This document shows, piece after piece, positions 33,261-41,364 of a stretch of DNA of 64,000 bases (positions are counted from its first letter, which is position 1; every line of letters begins with the position of its first letter). The notes beneath the pieces are model-generated. The model saw nothing but the letters and a program-made list of their open reading frames with translations, was not told the origin of the DNA and did not search any database. Made by a program: the position numbers and the translations under genes. Source of the DNA: Corynebacterium alimapuense (GTDB lineage Bacteria; Actinomycetota; Actinomycetes; Mycobacteriales; Mycobacteriaceae); contig NZ_PTJO01000006.1 in assembly GCF_003716585.1 (NCBI RefSeq), forward strand, positions 110,176 to 174,175, read 5' to 3'.

Positions 33261-35311
33261 CGGCTACTCGATCCATATCGGATGACATTGATCGCCGCAT
33301 CCATCGTCTTAACTGTCAGCTTTGAGAGCTCTTCGGCCTGGTTGTGCAGGTCGTTGAGTTTTTCTAGAGACCGTGCGACTTCTCGCTGCTGGTCGATATC
33401 CAGGTGGGGGATCTGGATTTGTTTGAGTTCCCTGCGTGCAATCGGCAGACCAAGCTGAGGGGCTTCATTAAATGAGGCGTTGATGCACGCTGCCAAATAG
33501 TGCGGGTCGAAGGCCTGATTATTGACGCGCAACACTAAGAAGCCAAGCGGGGCGACCCAGCGAGAACCATCTGCTGTGAACACCCAGGCGGGCGAAGTCC
33601 CGATGCGGGGGAGCACGATATCTCCGTCCTGGAGCAGGGGAGTGTCTTTTTCAACGGTGACGATCTTTGCCTCATTGCCCCGATGGCGTGAGGTAATTTG
33701 TCGTGCCTGGAGTCCGGTTTCTGGTGACTCATCCGGCGCGTTAAGCCTGCGGGTGGGACGTTGTCTGCTGATGATTTTTCTGGCAATGAGTTGGTGCAGG
33801 CTGGAGACGGCAGCGGCAGTGGGAAGATGTTCAAAGAACTCCCCCTCGGCGCTCTGTGCACTGTGGATGAGCTCTAAGACATCGTGCAGTTGAGTGCTGG
33901 ATTGTTCTAGTTCTTGGTGGACTTCCTGGCTGCTGCGGTCTTTTCGGAGCAGCTGAGCGGGGACGAGAGAACCCTCATTAGTGATCAATTCCGCAAGGCT
34001 GATCTTCCCGGTAGGAATCGAGGCATCGATGCCTGCTCTAAGCTCTGTGAGCCATTGGCCGATATGAGCTTCTGGCTGGGAGGCTTCGCTGGCATCGGCG
34101 ATGAGGACCGAGGCTTCCTGGGAATGCTCCGGGGATTGAATGACCCACAGCATTGTGGGGATGCTGGAATAGGACAACAACCCCTGGGGAAGCTGAACCA
34201 CTGCTTCAAGAGCGTTGCGGGCCACAAGTGCTTGACGGAATTGGGTGGAGCGACCGCTGTATCCGGTGCTCATCCCGGTCAAGACATATCCACGTCCGCC
34301 TGGAGCTAGGTGGCTGAGAATATAGAGGACAAACGCCTCTTCCGAAAACACTGTCGAGGCATCGATGCCTGCCTCGGCCAGCAGTGACTGTTGGATCTCT
34401 CTATCGAGACGCATCGCCAGTGGAGGTTCCGTAACAATGGTCTGGGCACTGAGACCTGGGTGCGGATCATTGGCCAATGAATCACCATGGGTGAAGGTGG
34501 CAGGAATATCTGCCAAATAGGCATGAATGGTGGCGATGAAAGCGGAAACCAGCTCAATGTCGTTGCCGATGACGTTGAGATTGGTACCTCTTGTACTCAA
34601 TGAGAGCGCCGTACCACCGATACCGCAGGCGGGATCGAAGATGGTGTCGCCATCTTTGATCGTGGTGGCAGCGGCGTTGACCAATAGTGCAGACGAGGCA
34701 GACTTGGAGGTGCCGAATTCGCTGGAGCTACCGCGCCCGCCTAGCCCCAAGATGGAATCGATGGTGAGTGTCGCTGCCTGGCCATAGTCCTCAATCTCGA
34801 GGCTGTTGAAGCCGTTGATCAAATCGGGGGCCAAGGTCTCGGGGAGATGTGTGATGATCTCGCAGACAAATGCGGGAGCATCAGCCGGGAGATGGCGCGC
34901 GGGTACTGGGGCATCGCTGATTGCCTGGTGAAGTTGTGCTGTTGTGCTCGAGTCAGCAACGCTCTGCCAGGAATCGCTGGTAGTTGTGGCGGCTTGTTTG
35001 TGTAGGGCTAGCAGGTAGAGCGTCAAGAATGTGGAGTTGATGGGCTCTAACGTGCTTGCGCGTAGCAGGTTGATGGTGGCCTTCAAGCTAAATTCGACGC
35101 TCCTAGTGGCAGCATCTTGCGCTAATAGGTCGTTGGCCTTGAGCCAGGAGAGGATTTCTTGAAGGTCGAATAGAGGTCGTCGGGCCGGGGATTGGGGGGT
35201 GGGGGATGGGAAATCTTGGTAGCGAGAACGCCAGTTACTGACGGCCGCGCGGGTGACATTGGCCAGGGCGGCAATGTCTTTGATGGCCAATTGGCCAGTG
35301 GGGGTGTTCAT
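33257..35311 (-). CDS. HTH / N6-adenine methyltransferase-like / specificity-domain fusion protein
   Basis: A 684-aa protein. Residues 9-30 form a helix-turn-helix (IKDIAALANVTRAAVSNWR). A helical region follows, then a HsdM-like domain (about 160-400) with SAM motif I DPACGIGGTAL (226-236). The expected motif IV (N/D/S-PP-Y/F) reads EPPL (295-298), so catalysis is doubtful unless this family uses Glu. The C-terminal part (about 500-680) looks like one half of a type I specificity subunit: GDIVLPRIGTSPAWVF, LPIARRELKQIQIPHL and a coiled-coil end. No HsdR is present. It starts immediately after the stop of a PIN/NYN-like gene, so the two are translated together. Confidence 0.82.
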   Translation of the reverse strand: MNTPTGQLAIKDIAALANVTRAAVSNWRSRYQDFPSPTPQSPARRPLFDLQEILSWLKANDLLAQDAATRSVEFSLKATINLLRASTLEPINSTFLTLYLLALHKQAATTTSDSWQSVADSSTTAQLHQAISDAPVPARHLPADAPAFVCEIITHLPETLAPDLINGFNSLEIEDYGQAATLTIDSILGLGGRGSSSEFGTSKSASSALLVNAAATTIKDGDTIFDPACGIGGTALSLSTRGTNLNVIGNDIELVSAFIATIHAYLADIPATFTHGDSLANDPHPGLSAQTIVTEPPLAMRLDREIQQSLLAEAGIDASTVFSEEAFVLYILSHLAPGGRGYVLTGMSTGYSGRSTQFRQALVARNALEAVVQLPQGLLSYSSIPTMLWVIQSPEHSQEASVLIADASEASQPEAHIGQWLTELRAGIDASIPTGKISLAELITNEGSLVPAQLLRKDRSSQEVHQELEQSSTQLHDVLELIHSAQSAEGEFFEHLPTAAAVSSLHQLIARKIISRQRPTRRLNAPDESPETGLQARQITSRHRGNEAKIVTVEKDTPLLQDGDIVLPRIGTSPAWVFTADGSRWVAPLGFLVLRVNNQAFDPHYLAACINASFNEAPQLGLPIARRELKQIQIPHLDIDQQREVARSLEKLNDLHNQAEELSKLTVKTMDAAINVIRYGSSSR

Positions 35312-35773
35312 TTAGGCGCTCTTTCGGTGGTCGTTCTCGGTGGGGTTAGTAATCGGGGTGGTGATAACGGTATTAGCCGCGAAACGCAGGCGCTTTGATA
35401 GAGCATCTGGGTGGGAATAGACGGTGGTGGTCAAGCCCTGCCCATTCAGCCAAGAGATTTTTTCTGCAAAGATTCGGTCTCCAGAAACTAAGACCACTTC
35501 GTCGAAGCGGGCTGCTAGATCCTCATCCATTACCTCTAGAAGGCGAAAATCTGCTCCATTTTCACCATGTCCCGGCAGAATCCGGTGGCGCTGCCAACCA
35601 GCGTGCACGTTGGTCACTGTGGTGATATCTGCGGCCAACACAATCAGATCCTCCGTAGTGGAGCTAATCCAGTTATCCAGCATTCGGCGGCACCAGTGGG
35701 CTTGACCCGGGGTGGCGATGGGGCCTCCGTTGAAGTTCTCAATGTCGATGAGGATGATCTTTCGTGCGGTCAT
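35312..35773 (-). CDS. PIN/NYN-domain-like putative nuclease
   Basis: A 153-aa soluble protein with PIN/NYN-like acid residues: D10 and N13 in ILIDIENFNGG, D75 in GADFRLLEVMDED, and D99 in VVLVSGDRIFAEK. Strand-helix order fits an NYN-type RNase domain. AAAGGGAA lies 7 nt before the ATG. It is the first gene of a two-gene operon with the HTH-methyltransferase fusion. Catalysis and target are unknown; a nuclease effector paired with a DNA-recognition partner is inference. Confidence 0.7.
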   Translation of the reverse strand: MTARKIILIDIENFNGGPIATPGQAHWCRRMLDNWISSTTEDLIVLAADITTVTNVHAGWQRHRILPGHGENGADFRLLEVMDEDLAARFDEVVLVSGDRIFAEKISWLNGQGLTTTVYSHPDALSKRLRFAANTVITTPITNPTENDHRKSA

Positions 35774-35805
35774 GATGTGTTCCCTTTGTGTGTTGGTTGC
35801 TTAAT

Positions 35806-35843
35806 CTGTGTTTAATCATGACCTATGAACACAGAAATGTCAA
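35806..35843 (-). promoter_or_regulatory. Promoter and operator-like repeat of the PIN/NYN-methyltransferase pair
   Basis: On the minus strand, a consensus -35 TTGACA (35838-35843), 17-bp spacer and -10 CATGAT (35815-35820). The perfect inverted repeat TCTGTGTT/AACACAGA (35805-35812, 35828-35835) straddles the -10. Two further sites lie upstream: CAATG-TACA-CATTG (35850-35863), and TGTACACA (35853-35860) with its inverted copy at 35950-35957. Confidence 0.65.
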
Positions 35844-36006
35844 CACGAGCAATGTACACATTGGTATAAAGCTATGAAAGGCCAGGCAGTAGCATTCTGT
35901 GTGCATTAAATTCAGTAAATGGTCAGTACTTTATGGAGTCGATCTTCCTTGTGTACATAGGTGAAATGAACTCATTGGGTAGCTTTCCTAGCCGGTGGAA
36001 TGAAAA

Positions 36007-36034
36007 GTCCCCGCCTCCAATTGGAAGCGGGGAC
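36007..36034 (-). terminator. Terminator after the metal ATPase gene
   Basis: GTCCCCGC/GCGGGGAC pairs around a TCCAATTGGA palindrome, with TTTTC following on the minus strand. It lies 32 nt past the ATPase stop. Confidence 0.85.
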
Positions 36035-36065
36035 GATCTGTGTTCAGTGGTTGATGAAGCGAATA

Positions 36066-37982
36066 TTAAGCACTCGCACTTCGGCTAGCGCGGAGTCCGT
36101 TGGCGATGACCACGACTTCAGCAAGCTCGTGAATGAGCACCACGGCTGCTAGCCCGAGCACACCGGTGATGGCCAAGGGCAAGAGGATGAGAATGATCGC
36201 CAGGGAGAGAATGATGTTCTGGTTGATGATCCGCTTGCCTTTGCGGGCGTGCTCCAAGACTCGTGGAATCAGGCGCAGATCATCGCCGATAAAGGCCACA
36301 TCTGCGGACTCGATGGCGGCATCCGAGCCGGCGGTGCCCATGGCGATCCCGACGTCGGCGGTGGCTAATGCAGGAGTGTCATTGATGCCGTCACCGACCA
36401 TCGCCACCGGCCCACGTTCAGCCAAGCCAGCTACCGCAGTGGCCTTGTCTTCCGGGCGCAGTTGAGCTCGGACGTCGTGGATTCCAGCCTGGCGGGCCAA
36501 GGTGTTGGCAGTACGGACGTTATCGCCGGTGAGCATGGTGGTGCCGATGCCTTGAGCGGAGAGGATTTGGATGACCTCAGGGGTTTCGGGGCGCAGCTCA
36601 TCGCGCACTCCGATCGCGCCGACGCAGTTGCCATCTTGGTGGACAATGACCACGGTCATGCCTTGTTGCTCAAGGACTGCGACCTCTTCAGTTAAAGATC
36701 CGGGGGAGAGCCACCGGGGACTACCTACCGAGATAGTCATTGCGCCAATTACGCCGCTCATACCCTGGCCGGGAGATTCGATGACCTCTTGAGCATCGGG
36801 TAGCTGAGGGGCAGCAGAGGTGATCGCGGTGGCCAGCGGGTGAGTGGAATGGCTCTCCAGGGCGGCGGCCCAGTTGAGCACGTCTGCACGGCTGAGGTCT
36901 TGGGTAGTCAATACTTCGGCCACAGTGGGGTGATTGCGCGTTAGGGTGCCAGTCTTATCCAGTGCGAGGTGTTTGATGTCCCCGAGGCGCTCGAAGGCAG
37001 CGCCGGATTTGATGATCACGCCAAGCTTGCTGGCCGCACCGATCGCGGAGACTACCGTCACTGGCACTGAAATTCCTAGGGCGCAGGGGGAGGCGGCGAC
37101 AAGAACCACGAGGGCACGTTGGATCCACACATCGGGATCGCCGAATAGGGAGCCAATCACACCGACTAGGAGTGCCAAGACTAGGACTCCGGGTACTAGA
37201 GGTTTGGCCATCCGATCGGCGATCCGAGCTCGTTCGCCCTTCTCATGCTGGGCTTGTTTCACTAGCTCCACGACCGTGGTCAGGGAGTTGTCCGTGCCAT
37301 TGGCGGTGGCTTCAATCTCGAGTGAGCCATTGGTATTGATTGAACCGGCCAGGACCGTATCGCCTGGACCGACCTCGATGGGGATGGATTCACCCGCGAT
37401 TGCAGAGACATCTAGGGCGCTATGGCCAGTCTTAATCACGCCATCGGTGGCCAGGCGTTCACCTGCGGAAAGTCTGAGGATATCGCCCACGGCGAGCTTC
37501 TCGATGGCCACGGTGCGAGCGCTTCCACAGGAAGAGACCACGGTAGCGGTTGAGGGAATGATCGCCAGTAGGGAGCTCAGTCCTGAGGTCGCCTTATTCA
37601 TTGCTCGGTCTTCGAGCGCCTCGGCGATGGAGTAAAGGAAAGCTAGTGCAGCAGCCTCTTCTAGGTAGCCCAACAGGACTGCGCCGATGGCGCTGATGGT
37701 CATCAGCAACCCAATGCTGAGCTTGCCAGAGGTAAGCAGCCAGCGAATTGAATTGGGGACAAATTGTGAGCCACCCAGCAGGAGCGATATCCAAAACAGG
37801 GTGAGGGTGATCGTGCTGGAGGTGAGATCGAGCCATTCCAGCGCCAGTCCGATGAGCAGGATCAAGCCGGAGGCTGCCGGGATGAGAACGGATCTATCGC
37901 GCCACCAGGGGGTGTGCTTTTCTGGGGCTTTTTCTTGTTCGCGGTTCTTGCTCGGGGCAGCGGGAGCGCAGCAATCGTCCAT
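36066..37982 (-). CDS. Heavy-metal-translocating P1B-type ATPase (SPC type)
   Basis: A 638-aa efflux pump with a short Cys-bearing N-terminus (DDCCAP) and no full HMA domain. It has AGES, the transmembrane metal motif SPC (in ASPCALGI) instead of CPC, phosphorylation site DKTGTLT, TGDN, and hinge GDGINDTPAL. The last span keeps HE in LIHELAEVVVIAN. SPC plus HE points to the P1B-4 group (Co/Zn/Cd efflux). It lies directly after a CmtR-like sensor gene with no spacer, so it should be derepressed by Cd/Pb or a related metal. Confidence 0.9.
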   Translation of the reverse strand: MDDCCAPAAPSKNREQEKAPEKHTPWWRDRSVLIPAASGLILLIGLALEWLDLTSSTITLTLFWISLLLGGSQFVPNSIRWLLTSGKLSIGLLMTISAIGAVLLGYLEEAAALAFLYSIAEALEDRAMNKATSGLSSLLAIIPSTATVVSSCGSARTVAIEKLAVGDILRLSAGERLATDGVIKTGHSALDVSAIAGESIPIEVGPGDTVLAGSINTNGSLEIEATANGTDNSLTTVVELVKQAQHEKGERARIADRMAKPLVPGVLVLALLVGVIGSLFGDPDVWIQRALVVLVAASPCALGISVPVTVVSAIGAASKLGVIIKSGAAFERLGDIKHLALDKTGTLTRNHPTVAEVLTTQDLSRADVLNWAAALESHSTHPLATAITSAAPQLPDAQEVIESPGQGMSGVIGAMTISVGSPRWLSPGSLTEEVAVLEQQGMTVVIVHQDGNCVGAIGVRDELRPETPEVIQILSAQGIGTTMLTGDNVRTANTLARQAGIHDVRAQLRPEDKATAVAGLAERGPVAMVGDGINDTPALATADVGIAMGTAGSDAAIESADVAFIGDDLRLIPRVLEHARKGKRIINQNIILSLAIILILLPLAITGVLGLAAVVLIHELAEVVVIANGLRASRSASA

Positions 37983-38348
37983 TTACTTGCCCTCCTGAGC
38001 AGCGTTATCGCAACAACCTGGCACGCAGCAGTTGGGATCAACACAAGCGGTGTTCTCGTCGAGAGCGAGGGTCACGCTCAGAAGATCGTTGAAGGAGTGG
38101 GCGAGATGGGCGTCGATAATCTCGTACCGGGTGCGTCGACCTTCCGATTCGGCTTTGATGATGCCGCAACCGCGCAGGCAGGACAGGTGGTTGGACACGT
38201 TTGTTCTGCTGAGCTCGAGGTCTCGGGCTAGCTCCGCCGGATAGCCGGGGCCCTCTAATAGGGCAAGGAGGATTCGGGAGCGAGTGGGGTCGGCCATGGC
38301 ACGCCCTAGGCGATTCATGGCATCCAAACGAGAGGAAATGGTCAGCAT
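37983..38348 (-). CDS. cmtR: ArsR/SmtB-family metal sensor, CmtR-like
   Basis: A 121-aa winged-helix repressor. C57 and C61 lie in LSCLRGCG on the recognition helix and C102 in ACVDPN; these are the same numbers as the Cd/Pb ligands of M. tuberculosis CmtR. The recognition helix is SRTNVSNHL. The C-terminus has four more cysteines (CCVPGCC), an unusual addition. It has no ribosome site; TACTAT 7 nt before the ATG fits a leaderless mRNA. It leads the operon with the efflux ATPase and probably autoregulates. Confidence 0.87.
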   Translation of the reverse strand: MLTISSRLDAMNRLGRAMADPTRSRILLALLEGPGYPAELARDLELSRTNVSNHLSCLRGCGIIKAESEGRRTRYEIIDAHLAHSFNDLLSVTLALDENTACVDPNCCVPGCCDNAAQEGK

Positions 38349-38350
38349 GC

Positions 38351-38365
38351 GATGAATAGTACATC
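38351..38365 (-). promoter_or_regulatory. Leaderless promoter and short inverted repeat of the CmtR-like gene
   Basis: -10 TACTAT on the minus strand (38356-38361), 7 nt before the ATG at 38348. GATG-AATAGTA-CATC (38351-38365) is a small inverted repeat covering it, a likely repressor site. Confidence 0.4.
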
Positions 38366-38435
38366 CGATGATGACCTATTGGCTAGGGGCTGTCCTCCGC
38401 AGACGATCGCTGTGGCGACGCTGGGTTATGAGATT

Positions 38436-39104
38436 TTACCAACCACTACGGATCGCAGAGACCGCCAGACTCAGGCGAGAACTCACTCCGAAGTAGCCAA
38501 TGAGCTGAGAGACGTACTTCTTCACGGTCGATTCCGAGTAGTTCAGTGTCTTAGCGATAGTGGCATTCGACATGCCTTGGCATAAAAGCAGCAAGATTTC
38601 CCGCTCAACGTTGGTCAGCTCAAAGCTGTTTTCTGCGCTTTCTTCGGATGCGGTGTGTGGAGGATCCGCTGGTAGATAATCCATCAGTCGCGTCAGGCTT
38701 TGCGGGGAGACAGTCGTGCCGCCGGAAACTGCATCACGGACCGCTTCGATGATGGCTTGCGGCCGGGAGCTTTTGAGGATGTAGCCTGCCCCGCCGCTGG
38801 CGAGTACCTGCAGCATTGTGTTGTCGGAGTCAAGAGCAGTGATAGCAACGAACGCCGGTGGATTGGGGCGCTCCTGCAGGTTGCGGAGCAAATTCACCCC
38901 GTCCATGTTGGGCATGTGGATATCGGCCAAGACAACATCGACACAGATATCCTCCAGCTGGGCCAACGCATCTGCTCCGTCCACGGCTTCGCCGATCACC
39001 CGGATATCTTCAGTGGCATCGAAATATCGACGCAAAGATTGCAAGACGATCGGGTCATCGTCGACTAGAAAAGTCCAGGTAGTCACGGTTTCAGTTGCTT
39101 TCAT
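38436..39104 (-). CDS. NarL/LuxR-family response regulator
   Basis: A 222-aa protein. The receiver domain has DDD (15-17), phospho-acceptor D61 in VLADIHMPNMDG, a Thr in AITALDS, and the lysine in YILKSS. The C-terminal LuxR-type HTH (about 155-220) has LTNVEREILLLLCQGMSN and YSESTVKKYVSQL. It lies 6 bp after the small exported protein gene and is third in the kinase operon. The regulon is unknown. Confidence 0.92.
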   Translation of the reverse strand: MKATETVTTWTFLVDDDPIVLQSLRRYFDATEDIRVIGEAVDGADALAQLEDICVDVVLADIHMPNMDGVNLLRNLQERPNPPAFVAITALDSDNTMLQVLASGGAGYILKSSRPQAIIEAVRDAVSGGTTVSPQSLTRLMDYLPADPPHTASEESAENSFELTNVEREILLLLCQGMSNATIAKTLNYSESTVKKYVSQLIGYFGVSSRLSLAVSAIRSGW

Positions 39105-39110
39105 CTGCTT

Positions 39111-39308
39111 CTACTTGCACCAAGGGATCCTAGATTGTTCACGGCAGGTCAGCAGATCAATGATGCTGGCCACGCTCACCATGTTTTGCTCAGGAAATTC
39201 CACGACCTCGGCCGCGGCGGTGGCGGTGGGAGCCGGAACTGAGATGAGCGCGGCGATGGCTAAGCCAGCGGCCAAACGTTGCCGCTTAGAGGCTGTCAGT
39301 GCTGACAT
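39111..39308 (-). CDS. Small exported protein with two cysteines, between kinase and regulator genes
   Basis: A 65-aa precursor with AAGGAG 7 nt before the ATG. A basic N-region (SKRQR) and hydrophobic core ending ATAAA form a signal peptide, cleaved at about residue 33. The predicted mature part is about 32 residues and ends in C55-REQSRIPW-C64-K, where the two cysteines could close a loop. No family was recognised. Its place inside a two-component operon suggests a ligand or accessory protein for the kinase; that is inference. Confidence 0.7.
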   Translation of the reverse strand: MSALTASKRQRLAAGLAIAALISVPAPTATAAAEVVEFPEQNMVSVASIIDLLTCREQSRIPWCK

Positions 39309-39327
39309 AATGGCTCCTTAACTAGTG

Positions 39328-39349
39328 CCGATCACTGGGTGTTGATCGG
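39328..39349 (-). promoter_or_regulatory. Hairpin in the leader of the small exported protein gene
   Basis: CCGATCA/TGATCGG (39328-39334 with 39343-39349), 7 bp with an 8-nt loop, lies about 20 nt upstream of the start and 5' of the ribosome site. No T run follows, so it is more likely an RNA-processing or stability element than a terminator. Confidence 0.35.
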
Positions 39350-39431
39350 GCTTTATTGTCCCTTGCTAGCCCATCAAATAGCAGCCCCTTGGTATCGGTG
39401 GGCCGGATGGTAGACGAGAGTGACCACCCGT

Positions 39432-40595
39432 TTAGGGGGAGCTGCTCGAGCGCGACGATGAGTAGGGGAGCCTGAGAATGCTGCTCCACTGTTGACCATT
39501 TGAATGGGTAGAGACACGACCGTTAACACCTGCGGCAAGTTGGGATAGTGCTGCCAGCCCCAACCCACTGGCCAGATTGGGTAGCTGGGCACCAGTGCGG
39601 ACCGCGTTGCTGATCTCAAGAGAAAGCTCATTATCGGTCTCTGTCAGCTGAAGGAGCACAGTAGAACCTGGCTCGGCGTACTTGATCACATTGGTGCTCA
39701 GTTCGCTAAGCACCTGCCGGAGCACCACCAGCTTGTTGGCATTGAGCTCGCCGCCTGGTTGTTCGGTGCGGACTTCCACCAAGAACCCATGCGCGCGGAG
39801 TAGCTTCGCGGTGTCAGTGCACTGTCTGGATAACGGCGCTTCCGGTTGTGGCTCCCGGGCTGGGGCATCCTCACTAAGCACACGGAGAAGTCCGCGCACC
39901 TCGGACATCGAAAGGCGTGCTTGGTCAGCTATTTCGCCGAGCTCTTCGCTGATCTGGGGGTCTAAATCTTGGCGAAGGTTGAGCGCTTCGGAGCGCATCA
40001 CTATCGAGGTCAACGAGGCGGCAACCGAGTCATGGAGTGACTGAGCTAGGTTCTCTCGGCGTTGTTCGACATCCTTTCGCCACCGATCGATGAGCTCTCT
40101 GCGTTGTCTGGACAGCTGGTGCAGCGTCTTTCCCGTCAATACCGCAGTGGCCAGCAAAATAGCCCAGATCATCAACGCCAGCAGATTCTCCGGCAGGTAG
40201 ATGCCATTCAAAGGGTCAATGGAACCGGCAAAGGTAATCAGCAAGCCACCCCAAGCTGCGGCGCGTGGATGTCCAAGATAAGCGACAATCCCAGCCATCA
40301 AGGGTGCGATCAAGACAAACGCAGTGATCCGAGCATCAGGGACGAAAGCGACGATCAAGTAGAGCGGGAGGTAAAACGCCCAGGTAAGGAGTACCCGTTT
40401 GGGCACCGCAATCAGACATGCCACATGAGCTAATCCGACGACAGTGATCCAAGGGCTGGTCCATTGCTCGGGTGCGATCAGCAGATTGATCAAGATGCTG
40501 GCGCTGCCAATCACCCCAGTCCATACCGACAGCGGAATCTGCCTGAGTTTGGCCCGAACGGCGTCGACGTGCCGGGTGGTTGTCTTCGGCGACAT
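39432..40595 (-). CDS. Sensor histidine kinase (HisKA_3 type)
   Basis: A 387-aa protein. Five or six membrane segments fill residues 20-160 with no sizeable extracellular domain. The dimerisation/phospho-acceptor helix has LAQSLHDSVAASLTSIVMRSEAL, so H in LHD is the phosphorylated residue. The ATPase domain shows the N-box LSTNVIKYA and a G-box-like ASGLGLAAL. The class matches the NarL-type regulator at the end of the operon. An intramembrane-sensing kinase of this kind detects envelope conditions or small hydrophobic or peptide signals. Confidence 0.9.
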   Translation of the reverse strand: MSPKTTTRHVDAVRAKLRQIPLSVWTGVIGSASILINLLIAPEQWTSPWITVVGLAHVACLIAVPKRVLLTWAFYLPLYLIVAFVPDARITAFVLIAPLMAGIVAYLGHPRAAAWGGLLITFAGSIDPLNGIYLPENLLALMIWAILLATAVLTGKTLHQLSRQRRELIDRWRKDVEQRRENLAQSLHDSVAASLTSIVMRSEALNLRQDLDPQISEELGEIADQARLSMSEVRGLLRVLSEDAPAREPQPEAPLSRQCTDTAKLLRAHGFLVEVRTEQPGGELNANKLVVLRQVLSELSTNVIKYAEPGSTVLLQLTETDNELSLEISNAVRTGAQLPNLASGLGLAALSQLAAGVNGRVSTHSNGQQWSSILRLPYSSSRSSSSP

Positions 40596-40689
40596 GTGTC
40601 ATTTCCCCTTTGCCGTGGTTCTCGGATCACGGGTATCCGCCACATCCTAGCCGCCGAGCGCCCGGCAGAGATATCACTAGGCTCGAGGC

Positions 40690-41355
40690 ATGCCCACCCC
40701 TCTTGAGTCAGTACCTGGGATTGCTCGCTCTGCTCTTGACGCGCTTGCCCACGCTGGTTTCGTAGATCTTGAATCGCTGGATGACGTTGATTATGCGCAG
40801 CTAGCGGGTTTGCGCGGCGTCGGAAAGCGGAGTCTAGAGCGGGCACAGGATGCGTTGGCAGAACGCGGCGGGAGCTTGGGTGGCCACGTACCTGAACGGG
40901 AAAACCGGGCTGCCACCTTTAGCTTCGGGGCGACCGGTGAAAACGCCGCCGATATCAAGACTCACCCGCAGGATTGTTCTGTCAGTGGGTATATCGATCA
41001 GCTAGATAGCCCGCGCAGAGTAGAACACGGACGTCTCCTCCTAGAGATTTTCGGCCGAGCTACTGATGCCGATCCAGTGTTGTGGGGGTCCAGCATGATT
41101 GGCTACGGGCAGCTTCACTACCGCTATGCCACTGGACGTGAAGGCGATACTTTTCGCGTTGGTTTTAGCCCGCGTAAGGCGAAGATTTCGCTCTATGGCC
41201 TGCAAGGACATCCTGATTCAGAAAATCTCTTAGCAGCGCTGGGAAAGCATGACCGGGCGGTGGGCTGTATCTACGTTAATAAACCAGCCGACATTGACCT
41301 GCGGGTATTAGAGACACTCATTCGGCATGCTTGGCACAGCCCGCCGAACGAATAG
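40690..41355 (+). CDS. Helix-hairpin-helix / DUF1801 fusion protein
   Basis: A 221-aa protein. Residues 1-60 contain two HhH-like motifs (VPGIARSALDALAHAGF and LAGLRGVGKRSLERA), usual for non-specific DNA binding. Residues 95-215 match DUF1801 (PVLWGSSMIGYGQLHY, FSPRKAKISLYG), a frataxin-like fold of the YdhG type. The function is unknown. The start ATG follows TAGGCT by 6 nt, so it may be leaderless. It stands alone. Confidence 0.78.
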   Translation: MPTPLESVPGIARSALDALAHAGFVDLESLDDVDYAQLAGLRGVGKRSLERAQDALAERGGSLGGHVPERENRAATFSFGATGENAADIKTHPQDCSVSGYIDQLDSPRRVEHGRLLLEIFGRATDADPVLWGSSMIGYGQLHYRYATGREGDTFRVGFSPRKAKISLYGLQGHPDSENLLAALGKHDRAVGCIYVNKPADIDLRVLETLIRHAWHSPPNE

Positions 41356-41364
41356 ACAGCAGCT

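Noticed and set aside
33257..35773. Complete type I restriction-modification system
   Set aside because: No HsdR helicase-nuclease and no separate HsdS are found on either side; metal transport genes flank the pair directly.
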